Part shown: piece after piece, positions 1-9,764 of the stretch
Numbering within the stretch: the first letter of the stretch is position 1
Layout of the letters: each line of letters begins with the position of its first letter
Source: Methylobacterium nodulans ORS 2060
Lineage (GTDB): Bacteria; Pseudomonadota; Alphaproteobacteria; Rhizobiales; Beijerinckiaceae
DNA: 64,000 nt
NCBI RefSeq assembly: GCF_000022085.1
Contig: NC_011894.1
Location: forward strand, 4,579,001-4,643,000
Reading direction: 5' to 3'
The notes under the pieces: generated by a model
The model's database searches: none
What the model was told of the DNA's origin: nothing
The model's input: only the letters and a program-made list of their open reading frames with translations
Program-made: the position numbers and the translations under genes

Positions 1-80
1 GCCGCAGGCTCTCCGCCAGCCTCGGACAAGGTGGCGCTCTTAAGACCTCGGACCACCGGATCGGTTCCGAGGACCTGACA

Positions 81-212
81 GTGAGCGGCGTCTATCTCAT
101 CGACCTTGCCTTGCGGGAGGCGCAGCATCTCTCGGCGCGGCAGGCAACGGTCGCGGGCAACATCGCCAATGCCGACACGCCCGGCTACCGGGCGCGCGAC
201 GTCGTGCCCTTC
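81..212 (+). pseudogene. flgB: flgB relic (N-terminal piece of flagellar rod protein)
   Basis: A GTG start preceded by a GAGG motif opens a reading frame whose first 44 residues look like the N-terminus of the proximal rod protein FlgB. They include the typical run around LSARQ, NIANADTPGYRARD and VPF, which in intact FlgB forms the first half of the coiled-coil rod domain. After residue 44 the similarity stops. The frame runs on through low-complexity sequence to about 440, while FlgB is normally about 130 residues. No other rod, hook or basal-body gene is nearby. I read it as a truncated remnant left by a rearrangement that joined this end to the epimerase gene. Confidence 0.7.
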
Positions 213-441
213 CGGCCGATCCCGGTTTGCGTCGGGCCGCCGTCGCGCCTACGGTTCGGGCGGGCGGTCTCACCCGCCCGCCGCGCCACGGGCCGTCCCG
301 CAGGGGCCGGCCCGCCGTGGGAGGGGGACGAGCGAGAAGGAATGGTTGCGTTGCCGCATCGCTGTGCAGGCCGGGATGGGACAGGGCATCCGCGAGGAAT
401 CGGCCGGCCGGCGCCGGACCGCGTCCGGCCGGGGGCCTGAG

Positions 442-1458
442 ATGCGCTGTCTCGTGACCGGAACGGCCGGTTTCATCGGCTTCCATCTCGCCCGCCGGCT
501 GCTCGCCGCCGGCCACGCCGTCGTGGGCGTCGATGGGCTGACCGACTATTACGACGTGGCGCTGAAGCGGGCGCGGCTGTCGGCGCTCGCGGGCCCGGGC
601 TTTGCCAACCACAGCTTCATGCTGGAGGAGCCCGGGGCCTTCGCGGCCCTAATGGGCGAGGTAAAGCCGGACATCGTCGTGCATCTCGCCGCCCAGGCCG
701 GCGTGCGCTACAGCCTGGAGAATCCCGAGAGCTACGTCGCCGCCAATATGGTCGGCACGTTCCAGGTGCTCGAAGGCCTGCGGCAGCACCCGGTGCGCCA
801 CGCCCTCATGGCCTCGACGTCATCGGTCTATGGCGGAAATCCGCGCACGCCCTTCCGCGAGACCGACACCGTGGCGACGCCCCTCACCATCTACGCCGCC
901 TCCAAGATCGCCGGGGAGGCGATGGCGCATGCCTATGCGCATCTCTGGCGGATCCCGACGACGGCCTTCCGGTTCTTCACCGTCTACGGCCCCTGGGGCC
1001 GACCGGACATGGCCCTGTTCCTCTTCACGCGGAAGATCCTGGCCGGCGAGCCGGTCGAGGTCTTCGACCACGGGCGCGCGGTCCGCGACTTCACCTATAT
1101 CGACGACCTCGTCGAGAGCATCGTTCGGCTGATCGAGGTGCCGCCGGGGCCGGAGCCGGTTTCGCCCGCCGATACCCTGAGCCCGGTCGCGCCCTTCCGC
1201 ATCGTGAATATCGGCGGGGGCGCCCCGGTGACCGTGGGGGCGATGCTGGACGTGCTCGAAGCCGCCCTCGGGATGAAGGCCACGCGCCTGCTGCGGGACC
1301 TGCCCCCCGGCGACGTCTCGCGGACGGAGGCCGAGACGCGGCTGCTGGAGGATCTCATCGGCTATGTGCCGGCCACGCCCGTGACGGTCGGCATCCCCGC
1401 CTTCGTGGCGTGGTACCGGGAGCATTACGGGGCATCCCCGTCTGGCGCCGGAGCCTGA
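442..1458 (+). CDS. UDP-glucuronate 4-epimerase (extended SDR family)
   Basis: A 338-residue NAD-dependent sugar-nucleotide epimerase. The dinucleotide-binding glycine motif GTAGFIG lies at residues 7-13 and the catalytic YxxxK at Tyr151/Lys155, after the serine-rich STSSVYG strand. The segment RFFTVYGPWGRPDMALF is characteristic of the UDP-glucuronate 4-epimerase branch, which interconverts UDP-glucuronate and UDP-galacturonate for polysaccharide synthesis. A longer in-frame extension reaches back to 106, but the ATG at 442 begins exactly at the Rossmann fold. The gene stands alone, converges on carA with 13 bp between stops, and follows the flgB relic. The family is clear; the exact substrate is inferred. 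Confidence 0.88.
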   Translation: MRCLVTGTAGFIGFHLARRLLAAGHAVVGVDGLTDYYDVALKRARLSALAGPGFANHSFMLEEPGAFAALMGEVKPDIVVHLAAQAGVRYSLENPESYVAANMVGTFQVLEGLRQHPVRHALMASTSSVYGGNPRTPFRETDTVATPLTIYAASKIAGEAMAHAYAHLWRIPTTAFRFFTVYGPWGRPDMALFLFTRKILAGEPVEVFDHGRAVRDFTYIDDLVESIVRLIEVPPGPEPVSPADTLSPVAPFRIVNIGGGAPVTVGAMLDVLEAALGMKATRLLRDLPPGDVSRTEAETRLLEDLIGYVPATPVTVGIPAFVAWYREHYGASPSGAGA

Positions 1459-1471
1459 CGGGAGGAGCGCC

Positions 1472-2689
1472 CTACGCGGTCCTCCCCTTGGTCTCGCGGA
1501 TCAGCGAGACGAAGCGGTCGAACAGGTAATGGCTGTCGCGCGGGCCGGGCGAGGCCTCCGGATGGTACTGGACCGAGAAGGCCGGGCGGTCGGTGAGGGC
1601 GAGCCCGCAATTCGAGCCGTCGAACAGCGAGACATGGGTCTCCACCGCCGTTTCGGGCAGGCTCTGCCGATCGACCGCGAAGCCGTGGTTCATCGACACG
1701 ATCTCGACCTTGCCGGTGGTCTTGTCCTTCACCGGGTGGTTCGCGCCGTGGTGGCCCTGGCCCATCTTCACGGTCCGCGCGCCGAGCGCGAGGCCCATGA
1801 GCTGGTGGCCGAGGCAGATGCCGAAGGTCGGCACCTTGTGGTTGAGGAGGGTGCGGATCACCGGCACGGCGTATTCGCCCGTCGCGGCCGGATCCCCGGG
1901 GCCGTTCGACAGGAAGACGCCGTCGGGCTTGAGCGCCAGAATCTCTTCCGCCGTGGCGGTGGCCGGCACGACGGTGACGTCGCAGCCCGCCCGCGTGAGA
2001 AGCCGCAGGATGTTGCGCTTCACGCCGTAATCGATGGCGACGACCCGCAGGCCCGCGCCCTGCTCGCGGGTGCCGTAGCCCTGGCCGAGCTGCCAGACGG
2101 TCTCGCCCCAGGCCGAGGGCTCCCGGCTCGTCACCGGCGGAACGAGGTCGAGCCCCTCCATGGAGGGCAGGTCGCGGGCCCTGGCCTTCAGCGCCTCGCG
2201 GTCGAAGCGGCCCTGCGGATCATGAGCGATCACGGCATTCGGCATGCCGCGGTCGCGGATGAGGGCGGTGAGCGCCCGCGTGTCGACGCCCGTGATGCCG
2301 ATGATGCCGCGCGCGCTCAGCCAAGCGTCGAGGTGGCTCGATGAGCGCCAGTTCGACGGGTTCGTCACCGCGGCGGCGATCACCGCGCCGCGCACGCCCG
2401 AGGCCGGGGCCGCGTCGAGGCTCTCCAGATCCTCGTCGTTGGTGCCGACATTGCCGATATGCGGGAAGGTGAAGGTGACGATCTGGCCCGCATAGGAGGG
2501 GTCCGTCAGGATCTCCTGGTAGCCCGTCATGGCGGTGTTGAAGCAGACCTCGCCCGCCGACTCGCCGGTCGCGCCGATGCCGAAGCCTTCGAGGATCGTG
2601 CCGTCGGCCAGCACCAGCAGGGCGGTGGCGACCGGCTCGGCCCAGCCGTCGTGAGGCGCGGGGGCGCCCGCGGCGTCGTCTTGCAGCAT
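1472..2689 (-). CDS. carA: carbamoyl-phosphate synthase small (glutaminase) subunit
   Basis: A 405-residue glutamine amidotransferase subunit that hydrolyses glutamine and passes ammonia to CarB for carbamoyl phosphate, the precursor of pyrimidines and arginine. The N-terminal CPSase small domain covers about residues 22-160. A class I GATase domain follows, with the nucleophile Cys292 in GICLGHQ and His376/Glu378 in YHPEASPGP. I chose the ATG at 2689; an upstream GTG would add 19 residues outside the family's usual N-terminus. carB is not in the window. The gene diverges from the YqeY gene, with about 165 bp between starts for both promoters. Confidence 0.96.
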   Translation of the reverse strand: MLQDDAAGAPAPHDGWAEPVATALLVLADGTILEGFGIGATGESAGEVCFNTAMTGYQEILTDPSYAGQIVTFTFPHIGNVGTNDEDLESLDAAPASGVRGAVIAAAVTNPSNWRSSSHLDAWLSARGIIGITGVDTRALTALIRDRGMPNAVIAHDPQGRFDREALKARARDLPSMEGLDLVPPVTSREPSAWGETVWQLGQGYGTREQGAGLRVVAIDYGVKRNILRLLTRAGCDVTVVPATATAEEILALKPDGVFLSNGPGDPAATGEYAVPVIRTLLNHKVPTFGICLGHQLMGLALGARTVKMGQGHHGANHPVKDKTTGKVEIVSMNHGFAVDRQSLPETAVETHVSLFDGSNCGLALTDRPAFSVQYHPEASPGPRDSHYLFDRFVSLIRETKGRTA

Positions 2690-2854
2690 GATCGTGATCT
2701 CGCTTATGTCGCGCGGACGGCAGACACGCCCGAGGGCGGTTCGCACGGGAATTTGTCCGGCACGGCGTCTTTAAGGGGCGCGCCCCGACGGGGTCAATGT
2801 GGGCATCCCGCGCAGCGCTCTCAAGTTCCTCACGCGACACGGAGACCGGGGATC

Positions 2855-3313
2855 ATGCTGCGGGAGCGCCTCACCGCCGAGATGAAGGAGGCCATGAAGG
2901 CCGGCGACAAGGCGAAGCTCGCCACCGTCCGCCTCATCCAGGCCGCCCTCAAGGACAAGGACATCGAGGCCCGCGGCCTCGGCAAGGGACCGCTCGCCGA
3001 CGAGGAGATCCTCGCGCTACTCCAGAAGATGATCAAGCAGCGCAACGAGTCGGCTTCCCTCTACGAGCAGGGCGAGCGGCCCGAACTCGCTGCCGCCGAG
3101 CGCGCCGAGGCGGCGATCATCGCCTCCTTCCTGCCCCAGCAGATGGACGAGGCCGAGACCCGCGCGGCCATCGAGGCCGCCATCGCCGAGACCGGCGCGG
3201 CGAGCCCCAAGGACATGGGCAAGGTCATCGGGGCCCTGAAGACGAAATATGCCGGGCGGATGGACTTCGCGAAGGCGAGCGGCCTCGTGAAGGGGATGCT
3301 GGCCGGGGGCTGA
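2855..3313 (+). CDS. GatB/YqeY domain protein
   Basis: A 152-residue soluble, helical protein of the YqeY family, homologous to the C-terminal tRNA-binding tail of GatB. The family signature is present: an N-terminal MLRERLTAEMKEAMKA helix, a central block with MIKQRNES, and a C-terminal GKVIGALKTKYAGRMD block. It is of ordinary full length. YqeY proteins are thought to touch tRNA or tRNA-dependent amidation, but no function is firmly established. The gene diverges from carA, an arrangement common in alphaproteobacteria, where dnaG often follows; here a repeat and an acyltransferase follow instead. Confidence 0.9.
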   Translation: MLRERLTAEMKEAMKAGDKAKLATVRLIQAALKDKDIEARGLGKGPLADEEILALLQKMIKQRNESASLYEQGERPELAAAERAEAAIIASFLPQQMDEAETRAAIEAAIAETGAASPKDMGKVIGALKTKYAGRMDFAKASGLVKGMLAGG

Positions 3314-3356
3314 CCGCCCCCGTCGACCAATGGAGGCGGGAAACGCTCCGTTCGGA

Positions 3357-3405
3357 GATCGTTGTCTCGCCCGGCCTCCGCCCGCTCTCCCTTTTCCCGG
3401 GTCGC
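3357..3405 (+). repeat. dispersed repeat B, copy 1
   Basis: About 50 bp beginning GATCGT and containing CGCCCGGCCT, CCGCCCGCTCTCCC and CCCGGG. The same order recurs at 39425-39472 on the same strand with small indels. It lies in the spacer after the YqeY gene and has no coding potential. Confidence 0.5.
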
Positions 3406-3440
3406 ATTCCGCTGCCCGCTCCAGTCGTCCGGGAAAGAGG

Positions 3441-3519
3441 ATGTCACGGTCATTCAACCCCTTTGCGGCTCATCCGCCAGGGTTGGCGCAGCCGTGGTCA
3501 ACTCATGCCCTGATCCCAT
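3441..3519 (+). repeat. dispersed mosaic repeat A, linker module only
   Basis: The segment GGCTCATCCGCCAGGGTTGG and the following GCGCAGCCGTGG match, with few changes, the complement of 59820-59870. They also match segments at 20545-20605 (opposite strand) and 42055-42110 (same strand). The hairpin modules seen at the other loci are absent here. The element fills the gap between two convergent genes. Confidence 0.6.
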
Positions 3520-3522
3520 CCG

Positions 3523-4596
3523 CTACGCGCTCCGAAGCGTCCCAAGCGGCGCCGTGCGGCCCGGCACGATGTGGAACGCCTGCGGCCGCATGAACAGGAA
3601 GCGCGCGGGCGTGTGGCGCACAAGTTGCTCGATCACGAGCGGCACCGCCACCGCAGCCGCCGTCACGACGAGCGACGCCAGGCCCACATCGGGGATCGCG
3701 CCCGTCTTCAGCAGCGCGAGGCGGGTCGCCGCCATCGGCAGGAAGAAGGCGAGGTAGATCACGATCGAGCGCTCGCCGCAGTGCCGCAGGGCCGCCGTTA
3801 CCGGACCACCAGCCCGGACGAGCAGGGAGGCGCCCGTCACGATGGCGAGCGCGCCCGCCGCGCCGAGGAGAAGGCTCACCACCGGCAGGCTCGCCAGGGT
3901 CGGATGGCCGTCGAGGCCGGAGGGTGAGAAGGCGAGGAAACCGTCCATGACCGCCCAGGCGGCGAGAGCGGCGAGGGCCGGAGCGACGTGGCGCCGGGCG
4001 CTGTCGGTCAGCGCGAAGATCCGGTCGGCGAAGAGCGCCCCGCCCAGGAAGTAGACGTAGCGCTCGCAGAACTCGTCGATCAGAAGAGAGCCGGTCTCGA
4101 TCGGCAGGATCTCCAGCAGGGCGGCTGCGCCGAGGAGCAGCGGCCAGGGCACCCGGCGCAGCAGCTTCGTGGCGACCGAGAAGACCGCCAGCAGATAGAT
4201 GAACCAGAGCGTCGAGTAGGGCTCGACGAGCGCATGGGCGAGGTGAAGCGCGAAGGCGCCGGGACCCGCCCCGTCCGTGATCGGCCCGTACTTCACCGCC
4301 GACTGGATCAGGGTCCAGAGCAGGTAGAAATAGGCGAAATGCACGACGCGCCGATCGGCGAAGAGGCGCCAGTCGCGGTCGAGCACGCGCCCGACGAACA
4401 GCCCCGAGAGGAGGAAGAAGTCCGGGATGCGGAAGGGCTTCGCGAAGGCCACGACCGTATGCAGGAAGCCCTCGCTTCCCATCGCGTCGCCTACACCGAG
4501 GGTCGAGTGCATCATCACCACGAGGATGATGCAGATGCCTTTGGCGACGTCGACCCAGGCGAGACGGCCGGGTGCGGCAGGGGGGCGGTCGGACAT
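3523..4596 (-). CDS. acyltransferase family 3 membrane protein
   Basis: A 357-residue polytopic membrane protein of the acyltransferase-3 (OafA/NodX-like) family, which moves acyl groups onto extracytoplasmic glycans. The family opening is clear: WVDVAKGICIILVVMMHS near residue 13, then FRIPDFFLLSGLFVG with the typical R-x10-H spacing region. About ten hydrophobic segments follow. The ATG at 4596 is favoured because it precedes this motif by the usual distance; an in-frame upstream extension of 22 residues is rich in Arg and Pro and unlikely. The acyl donor and acceptor cannot be read from the sequence. The gene stands alone. Confidence 0.85.
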   Translation of the reverse strand: MSDRPPAAPGRLAWVDVAKGICIILVVMMHSTLGVGDAMGSEGFLHTVVAFAKPFRIPDFFLLSGLFVGRVLDRDWRLFADRRVVHFAYFYLLWTLIQSAVKYGPITDGAGPGAFALHLAHALVEPYSTLWFIYLLAVFSVATKLLRRVPWPLLLGAAALLEILPIETGSLLIDEFCERYVYFLGGALFADRIFALTDSARRHVAPALAALAAWAVMDGFLAFSPSGLDGHPTLASLPVVSLLLGAAGALAIVTGASLLVRAGGPVTAALRHCGERSIVIYLAFFLPMAATRLALLKTGAIPDVGLASLVVTAAAVAVPLVIEQLVRHTPARFLFMRPQAFHIVPGRTAPLGTLRSA

Positions 4597-4711
4597 GGCG
4601 GGCCTCGCAGGGACGGGATCCGGGTTGCCCCGATCTTGGCGCCGCACCCGTAAAGGCCGCATCTCGGATCACCGGACGATGACGAAAGGGTTGACGAAGT
4701 CTGGACAGACT

Positions 4712-5086
4712 CTAGCGCGGCTGGCGCTTCGTCTCCCGCCGGGAGCGGGTCATGCGGGTCGCCGCATGGAAATCGTCCGGCTTGGTGCGGATCCAGGCGA
4801 GGAAGCGGGCGATTTCCGGATCCTCCCGCAGGCGCGCCACGTCGGCGAGGCGGCGGGCGATCTCGGCCTCGCTGTAACGGGCATGGATCGCCGAGTGGCA
4901 GATCTGGTGCAGCCGCACCGTCTCGCCGTGGGTGCCGCCCTTGAGCTTCGGGGTGAGGTGGTGGCGGCTCTGGCGGGCGCCCGGAGGAATGGGTCGCTCG
5001 CAGAGCGGGCAGATCGCCGCGGCGGGCGAGGGCGGGCCGTGGGTCGAGGGATCGTCATCGCGCCAGCGTCGGGTTCGCCGCCCCAC
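4712..5086 (-). CDS. small HNH endonuclease-fold protein
   Basis: A 124-residue protein with a CPLC zinc knuckle, a HHLTPKLKGG core and a RLHQICHSAIH segment. Together these form an HNH/McrA-like beta-beta-alpha-metal nuclease fold. No start codon with a better fit exists than the GTG at 5086, which has GGAGAG six bases upstream. An ATG a few bases earlier belongs to another frame. Such small HNH proteins are widespread in alphaproteobacteria and their targets are unknown. It faces away from thiC and shares with it a 350-bp control region carrying short tandem repeats. Confidence 0.8.
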   Translation of the reverse strand: MGRRTRRWRDDDPSTHGPPSPAAAICPLCERPIPPGARQSRHHLTPKLKGGTHGETVRLHQICHSAIHARYSEAEIARRLADVARLREDPEIARFLAWIRTKPDDFHAATRMTRSRRETKRQPR

Positions 5087-5110
5087 CTCATTCTCTCCGG
5101 ACAGGCTCGC

Positions 5111-5161
5111 GGGTCTTGAGCTCGGGTCTTGGGTTCGGGTCTTGGGTTCGGGTCTTGGGCC
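5111..5161 (+). repeat. 13-bp direct tandem repeat, four copies
   Basis: Four contiguous units of GGGTCTTGGGTTC (5111-5123, 5124-5136, 5137-5149, 5150-5161). Units 2 and 3 are identical and the outer two differ at a few bases. The array lies between the HNH gene and the thiC promoter, so copy-number change could alter spacing of control sites. Confidence 0.85.
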
Positions 5162-5243
5162 GACGGAGATCCGCCGGCCCGCCCGATCTGGGGGGCGTGC
5201 GGCCGCCCGGCGAGGCCCCGGCGCTGCGGCGGATCGCGCACAA

Positions 5244-5272
5244 TTGACAAATCCACCGGCGCCGCAGAGAGT
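5244..5272 (+). promoter_or_regulatory. candidate thiC promoter
   Basis: A perfect sigma-70-type -35 box TTGACA at 5244-5249. A -10 position 17 bases later (5267-5272) is only a weak match. The predicted start, near 5279, coincides with the 5' strand of helix P1 of the riboswitch, which supports the assignment. Confidence 0.4.
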
Positions 5273-5278
5273 TCGGGC

Positions 5279-7323
<2,045 letters not shown>

Positions 7324-7357
7324 TGCGGGGTCCTGGAGTATGTCCAGGAGAAGTGGA

Positions 7358-7526
7358 CGCGCGGGAACCCCTCTCCCGAGTGGGAGAGGGGTAGGGGTGA
7401 GGGTGCTACGCGTTAGAACAAGGCACTGAGCGTCGCGCTGGCAGCGGCACGGGTCAGGCTTCTCGCGGAACCGTCTCCACCCTCACCCCTGCCCCTCTCC
7501 CACTCGGGAGAGGGGTTCCCCGCGCG
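7358..7526. repeat. large inverted repeat with nested palindromes
   Basis: The left arm (7358-7405) and right arm (7478-7526) are near-perfect reverse complements over about 48 bases, with one indel and one mismatch. Each arm is itself palindromic around CCCCTCTCCCGAGTGGGAGA. About 72 bases lie between the arms. The whole could fold into one very stable stem and lies just after thiC, where it may end transcription or act as a REP/BIME-like element. No coding capacity is seen. Confidence 0.85.
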
Positions 7527-7728
7527 TCCTCGTCTCGAAAAGATCAATCGGAAACCGTATGACAGACTCGCGGCGGCGCCGCTTCCCCACGCGGGGCGAA
7601 CCACGGCAAATCGTTGCCGTCCCGTTAATCCGCCCTTCACACAACGTCGTGGTCGCCTCGGCCCGTTAAGATGCGGGTAGGGATATCGGGTTTCTGATCC
7701 CCCAAACGTGAACATCAGGGGATTCCCG
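7527..7728 (+). other. leader region of the FlaG-like gene
   Basis: This spacer has a stretch CGAAAAGATCAATCGGAAACCGTAT. A close relative of it occurs at 17095-17122. I see no hairpin-plus-T-run terminator and no small frame with convincing signals. Confidence 0.35.
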
Positions 7729-8103
7729 ATGCTCGAGATCCGGTCCTTGCCGGCACCGCCCGCGCCGGCCGCGATCGAGGCAGAGCCTCCGCCGAACCGC
7801 CCGGCCGATGGACGGGATGCCGACCCGACGCCGCTTACTGATGCCGTGACGCTCGATCTGAGCCCCGAGGCGAAGCGCGCCATCGTGGAGGACACCCCGC
7901 GCGCCGGGACGGCCCAGGCTGAAGCGCGCTACCGGCGCGACGTCGACAGCCAGCAGATGGTGTTCCAGGTGCTCGATCCGGCCACGGGCTCGGTCCTCGA
8001 CCAGCTTCCCTCGGAATCGGCGCTGCGCGCCAGGACCTATGCCCGCGAAACTCAGGCCGCGCAGACCACCCCGCTCGGCACCACCGTTGCGCGCTCGGCC
8101 TGA
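7729..8103 (+). CDS. FlaG-like small protein, function unknown
   Basis: A 124-residue hydrophilic protein. The N-terminal half is rich in Pro and Ala and looks unstructured. The C-terminal half, from DSQQMVFQVLDPATGSVLDQLPSE, resembles the compact domain of FlaG-type flagellar proteins, where a similar strand pair 'V-D-x-x-T-G-x-V-x-x-Q-I-P' is usual. AGGGG lies eight bases before the ATG; an in-frame GTG at 7708 is a less likely start. No flagellar structural gene is next to it, so a motility role is only inferred from that resemblance. Confidence 0.65.
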   Translation: MLEIRSLPAPPAPAAIEAEPPPNRPADGRDADPTPLTDAVTLDLSPEAKRAIVEDTPRAGTAQAEARYRRDVDSQQMVFQVLDPATGSVLDQLPSESALRARTYARETQAAQTTPLGTTVARSA

Positions 8104-8260
8104 GACCAACGGTCATTTGACCGTTGGTTCCGCTCTCGAATTTTCGCCAAGCCTCTGACGAAGCCTTTGCCTTGGTGTCGAAAGTTCGAGATGGATCAAC
8201 GGTCCGCTGCGCCAGCACCTGCTGCGTCAGCAGCCCGGGCCGTTGCTATGACTGCGCGCA
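8104..8260 (+). repeat. dispersed mosaic repeat A, copy with degenerate second hairpin
   Basis: A perfect 10-bp hairpin CCAACGGTCA-TT-TGACCGTTGG at 8106-8127 starts directly after the stop codon. It is followed by a decayed long hairpin (TCTCGAATTTTCGCCAAG ... CTTGGTGTCGAAAGTTCGAG) and a tail with GCGCCAGCA and CAGCAGCCCGGGCCGTTG. The same modules recur near 20410, 42150 and 59800. The first hairpin might also end transcription from both sides. Confidence 0.75.
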
Positions 8261-8263
8261 ACC

Positions 8264-9214
8264 TCACGCCAGCGCCATCAGGAAGCGCTCGATGAGTTCC
8301 AGGGCCCGCTCGGTCATCGCCAGCTTGTAGCGGATGAAAGTGTGGCAGCCGCCCGTATAGACCGCCGTGTAGCCGCCGTTGTTCGCCGCCGCCCAGCGCA
8401 TCGACATGAACAGCGTATCGTCGAGGAGCGGGTCGCGGGTGCCGACCGAGAACAGGGCCGGCGGCAATCCCTTCAGGTCGGCGTAGAGCGGCGAGACCTC
8501 CGGTGAGCGGCGCGGCACGCCCTCCGGCACAAACCCGTCGGCGAAGCGGCGTATGTCGCGCGAATTGAGGACGAGGCGCTCCTCGCCCCAGTTGCGGGCG
8601 CTCGCGGTCACGCCGAGGTCGTACAGCCCCGAGAACAGGTTGGCGCCCCGGAACGCCTTCGGCAGCCTGTGGCGGTCGCGCAGGCGCAGGAGGGTCATGA
8701 CGGAGAGGTGCGCTCCCACCGATTCGCCCCCGATCGTCAGCGCCTCGACGCCGAACAGCTTGCGCCCCTCCGTGTGCAGCCAGAGGGCCGCCGCCTCGCA
8801 ATCGTCGATCGGGGCCGGGTAGGGGTGCTCGGGGGCAAGGCGGTACTCTACCGAGACGCAGACGAAGCCGCAGCGGTCGGCGATCCGTTCCAGCCAAGGG
8901 TCCTGTTCGTCCGCGCCCCCCCAGATCCAGCCGCCGCCATGGATGTGCAGGTAGGCGCCGCGCGTCTTGCGCACGGGCCGGATCACCCGCAGCGCGACCG
9001 GCCCGCCCGGGCCCGGGATGGCCAGGGTCTCGGCCCGCGGGCTGCGCGGCATGGCCGGAAAGGCGAGGCTGCCCTCGCGGCGGAGGGCGCGCATCTCTGC
9101 GATGGGCAGCGACCAGGGATCGGGGGCGCTGGCCTGCGCCGCCATGATCTCCCGGTTGAGTCGCTCGGCATCCGGATCGGCCTTGGCGGGGTCGAAGAGC
9201 GCGTGATCGATCAT
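8264..9214 (-). CDS. alpha/beta-hydrolase esterase of the hormone-sensitive lipase type
   Basis: A 316-residue cytoplasmic carboxylesterase. The oxyanion-hole motif HGGGW is at residues 92-96, the nucleophile elbow GGESVG gives Ser165, and Asp261 (in VGTRDPLLDD) and His291 (in GGCHTF) complete the triad. This is the bacterial HSL or 'acetyl esterase Aes-like' family, which hydrolyses short-chain acyl esters. Full length with no signal peptide. It stands alone between a repeat and the DUF6460-like gene. The natural substrate cannot be told. Confidence 0.88.
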   Translation of the reverse strand: MIDHALFDPAKADPDAERLNREIMAAQASAPDPWSLPIAEMRALRREGSLAFPAMPRSPRAETLAIPGPGGPVALRVIRPVRKTRGAYLHIHGGGWIWGGADEQDPWLERIADRCGFVCVSVEYRLAPEHPYPAPIDDCEAAALWLHTEGRKLFGVEALTIGGESVGAHLSVMTLLRLRDRHRLPKAFRGANLFSGLYDLGVTASARNWGEERLVLNSRDIRRFADGFVPEGVPRRSPEVSPLYADLKGLPPALFSVGTRDPLLDDTLFMSMRWAAANNGGYTAVYTGGCHTFIRYKLAMTERALELIERFLMALA

Positions 9215-9410
9215 GCTCCGGTCTCGTCACCGCCCGGCCGTGGCGGGCGTCTCCCTCGTCGAAATTTCGCGCGCCACGCTGGTGCCGGCGCTAGAGCTTG
9301 CCATCTTTACGACGTGCCGCGAGGCGACGTAACGCATCAGATTCACATTTGCGGGGAAGTGTGTGCGGTTCGCCGCAGCCGGGAGTCCCGACCCCGCCCG
9401 CGAGGAGCCG

Positions 9411-9758
9411 ATGACCGACTCGAGATTCACCATGCCGCCCGGCCGCTCGCACGACACGAGGGGCGCCTACGAGTCGTCCGGCGCGCACCGCGCGGGCTCG
9501 GAGCTGCGCCGGTTCCTCGGCGGCTCGCCGGCCACGGTCTTCGTCAAGCTCGTCTTCCTGTCGCTGCTCGTGGGCGCCGGGATGGCGATGGTCGGGATCA
9601 CGCCGCGGGCGCTCTATCTCCACGCCTACGACACCCTGCGGGCCCTCGCCGAGCTCGGCTTCTCCACCTTCCACGATGCCGGCGCCTGGCTGGTGGCGGG
9701 GGCCGTCGTGGTCGTGCCGCTCTGGTTCCTCTCCCGGCTCCTCTCGGGCGGACGCTAG
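9411..9758 (+). CDS. small membrane protein, DUF6460-like
   Basis: A 115-residue protein with a polar N-terminus of about 35 residues. A conserved-looking FLGGSPATVFVKLVFLSLLVG block forms the first membrane segment, and a second hydrophobic segment (AGAWLVAGAVVVVPLWFL) lies near the C-terminus. It resembles the DUF6460 family of alphaproteobacteria, from memory and not checked. GAGGAG precedes the ATG; an upstream GTG would add 16 unlikely residues. Its stop is six bases before the MATE transporter start, so the two are probably cotranscribed. Confidence 0.7.
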   Translation: MTDSRFTMPPGRSHDTRGAYESSGAHRAGSELRRFLGGSPATVFVKLVFLSLLVGAGMAMVGITPRALYLHAYDTLRALAELGFSTFHDAGAWLVAGAVVVVPLWFLSRLLSGGR

Positions 9759-9764
9759 CGGCCG

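Noticed and set aside
4712..5086. Restriction system signalled by the HNH protein
   Set aside because: No methyltransferase or specificity gene is adjacent; small solitary HNH proteins are common in these genomes.
5111..5161. CRISPR array
   Set aside because: The 13-bp units are contiguous with no spacers, and there is no cas gene in the window.
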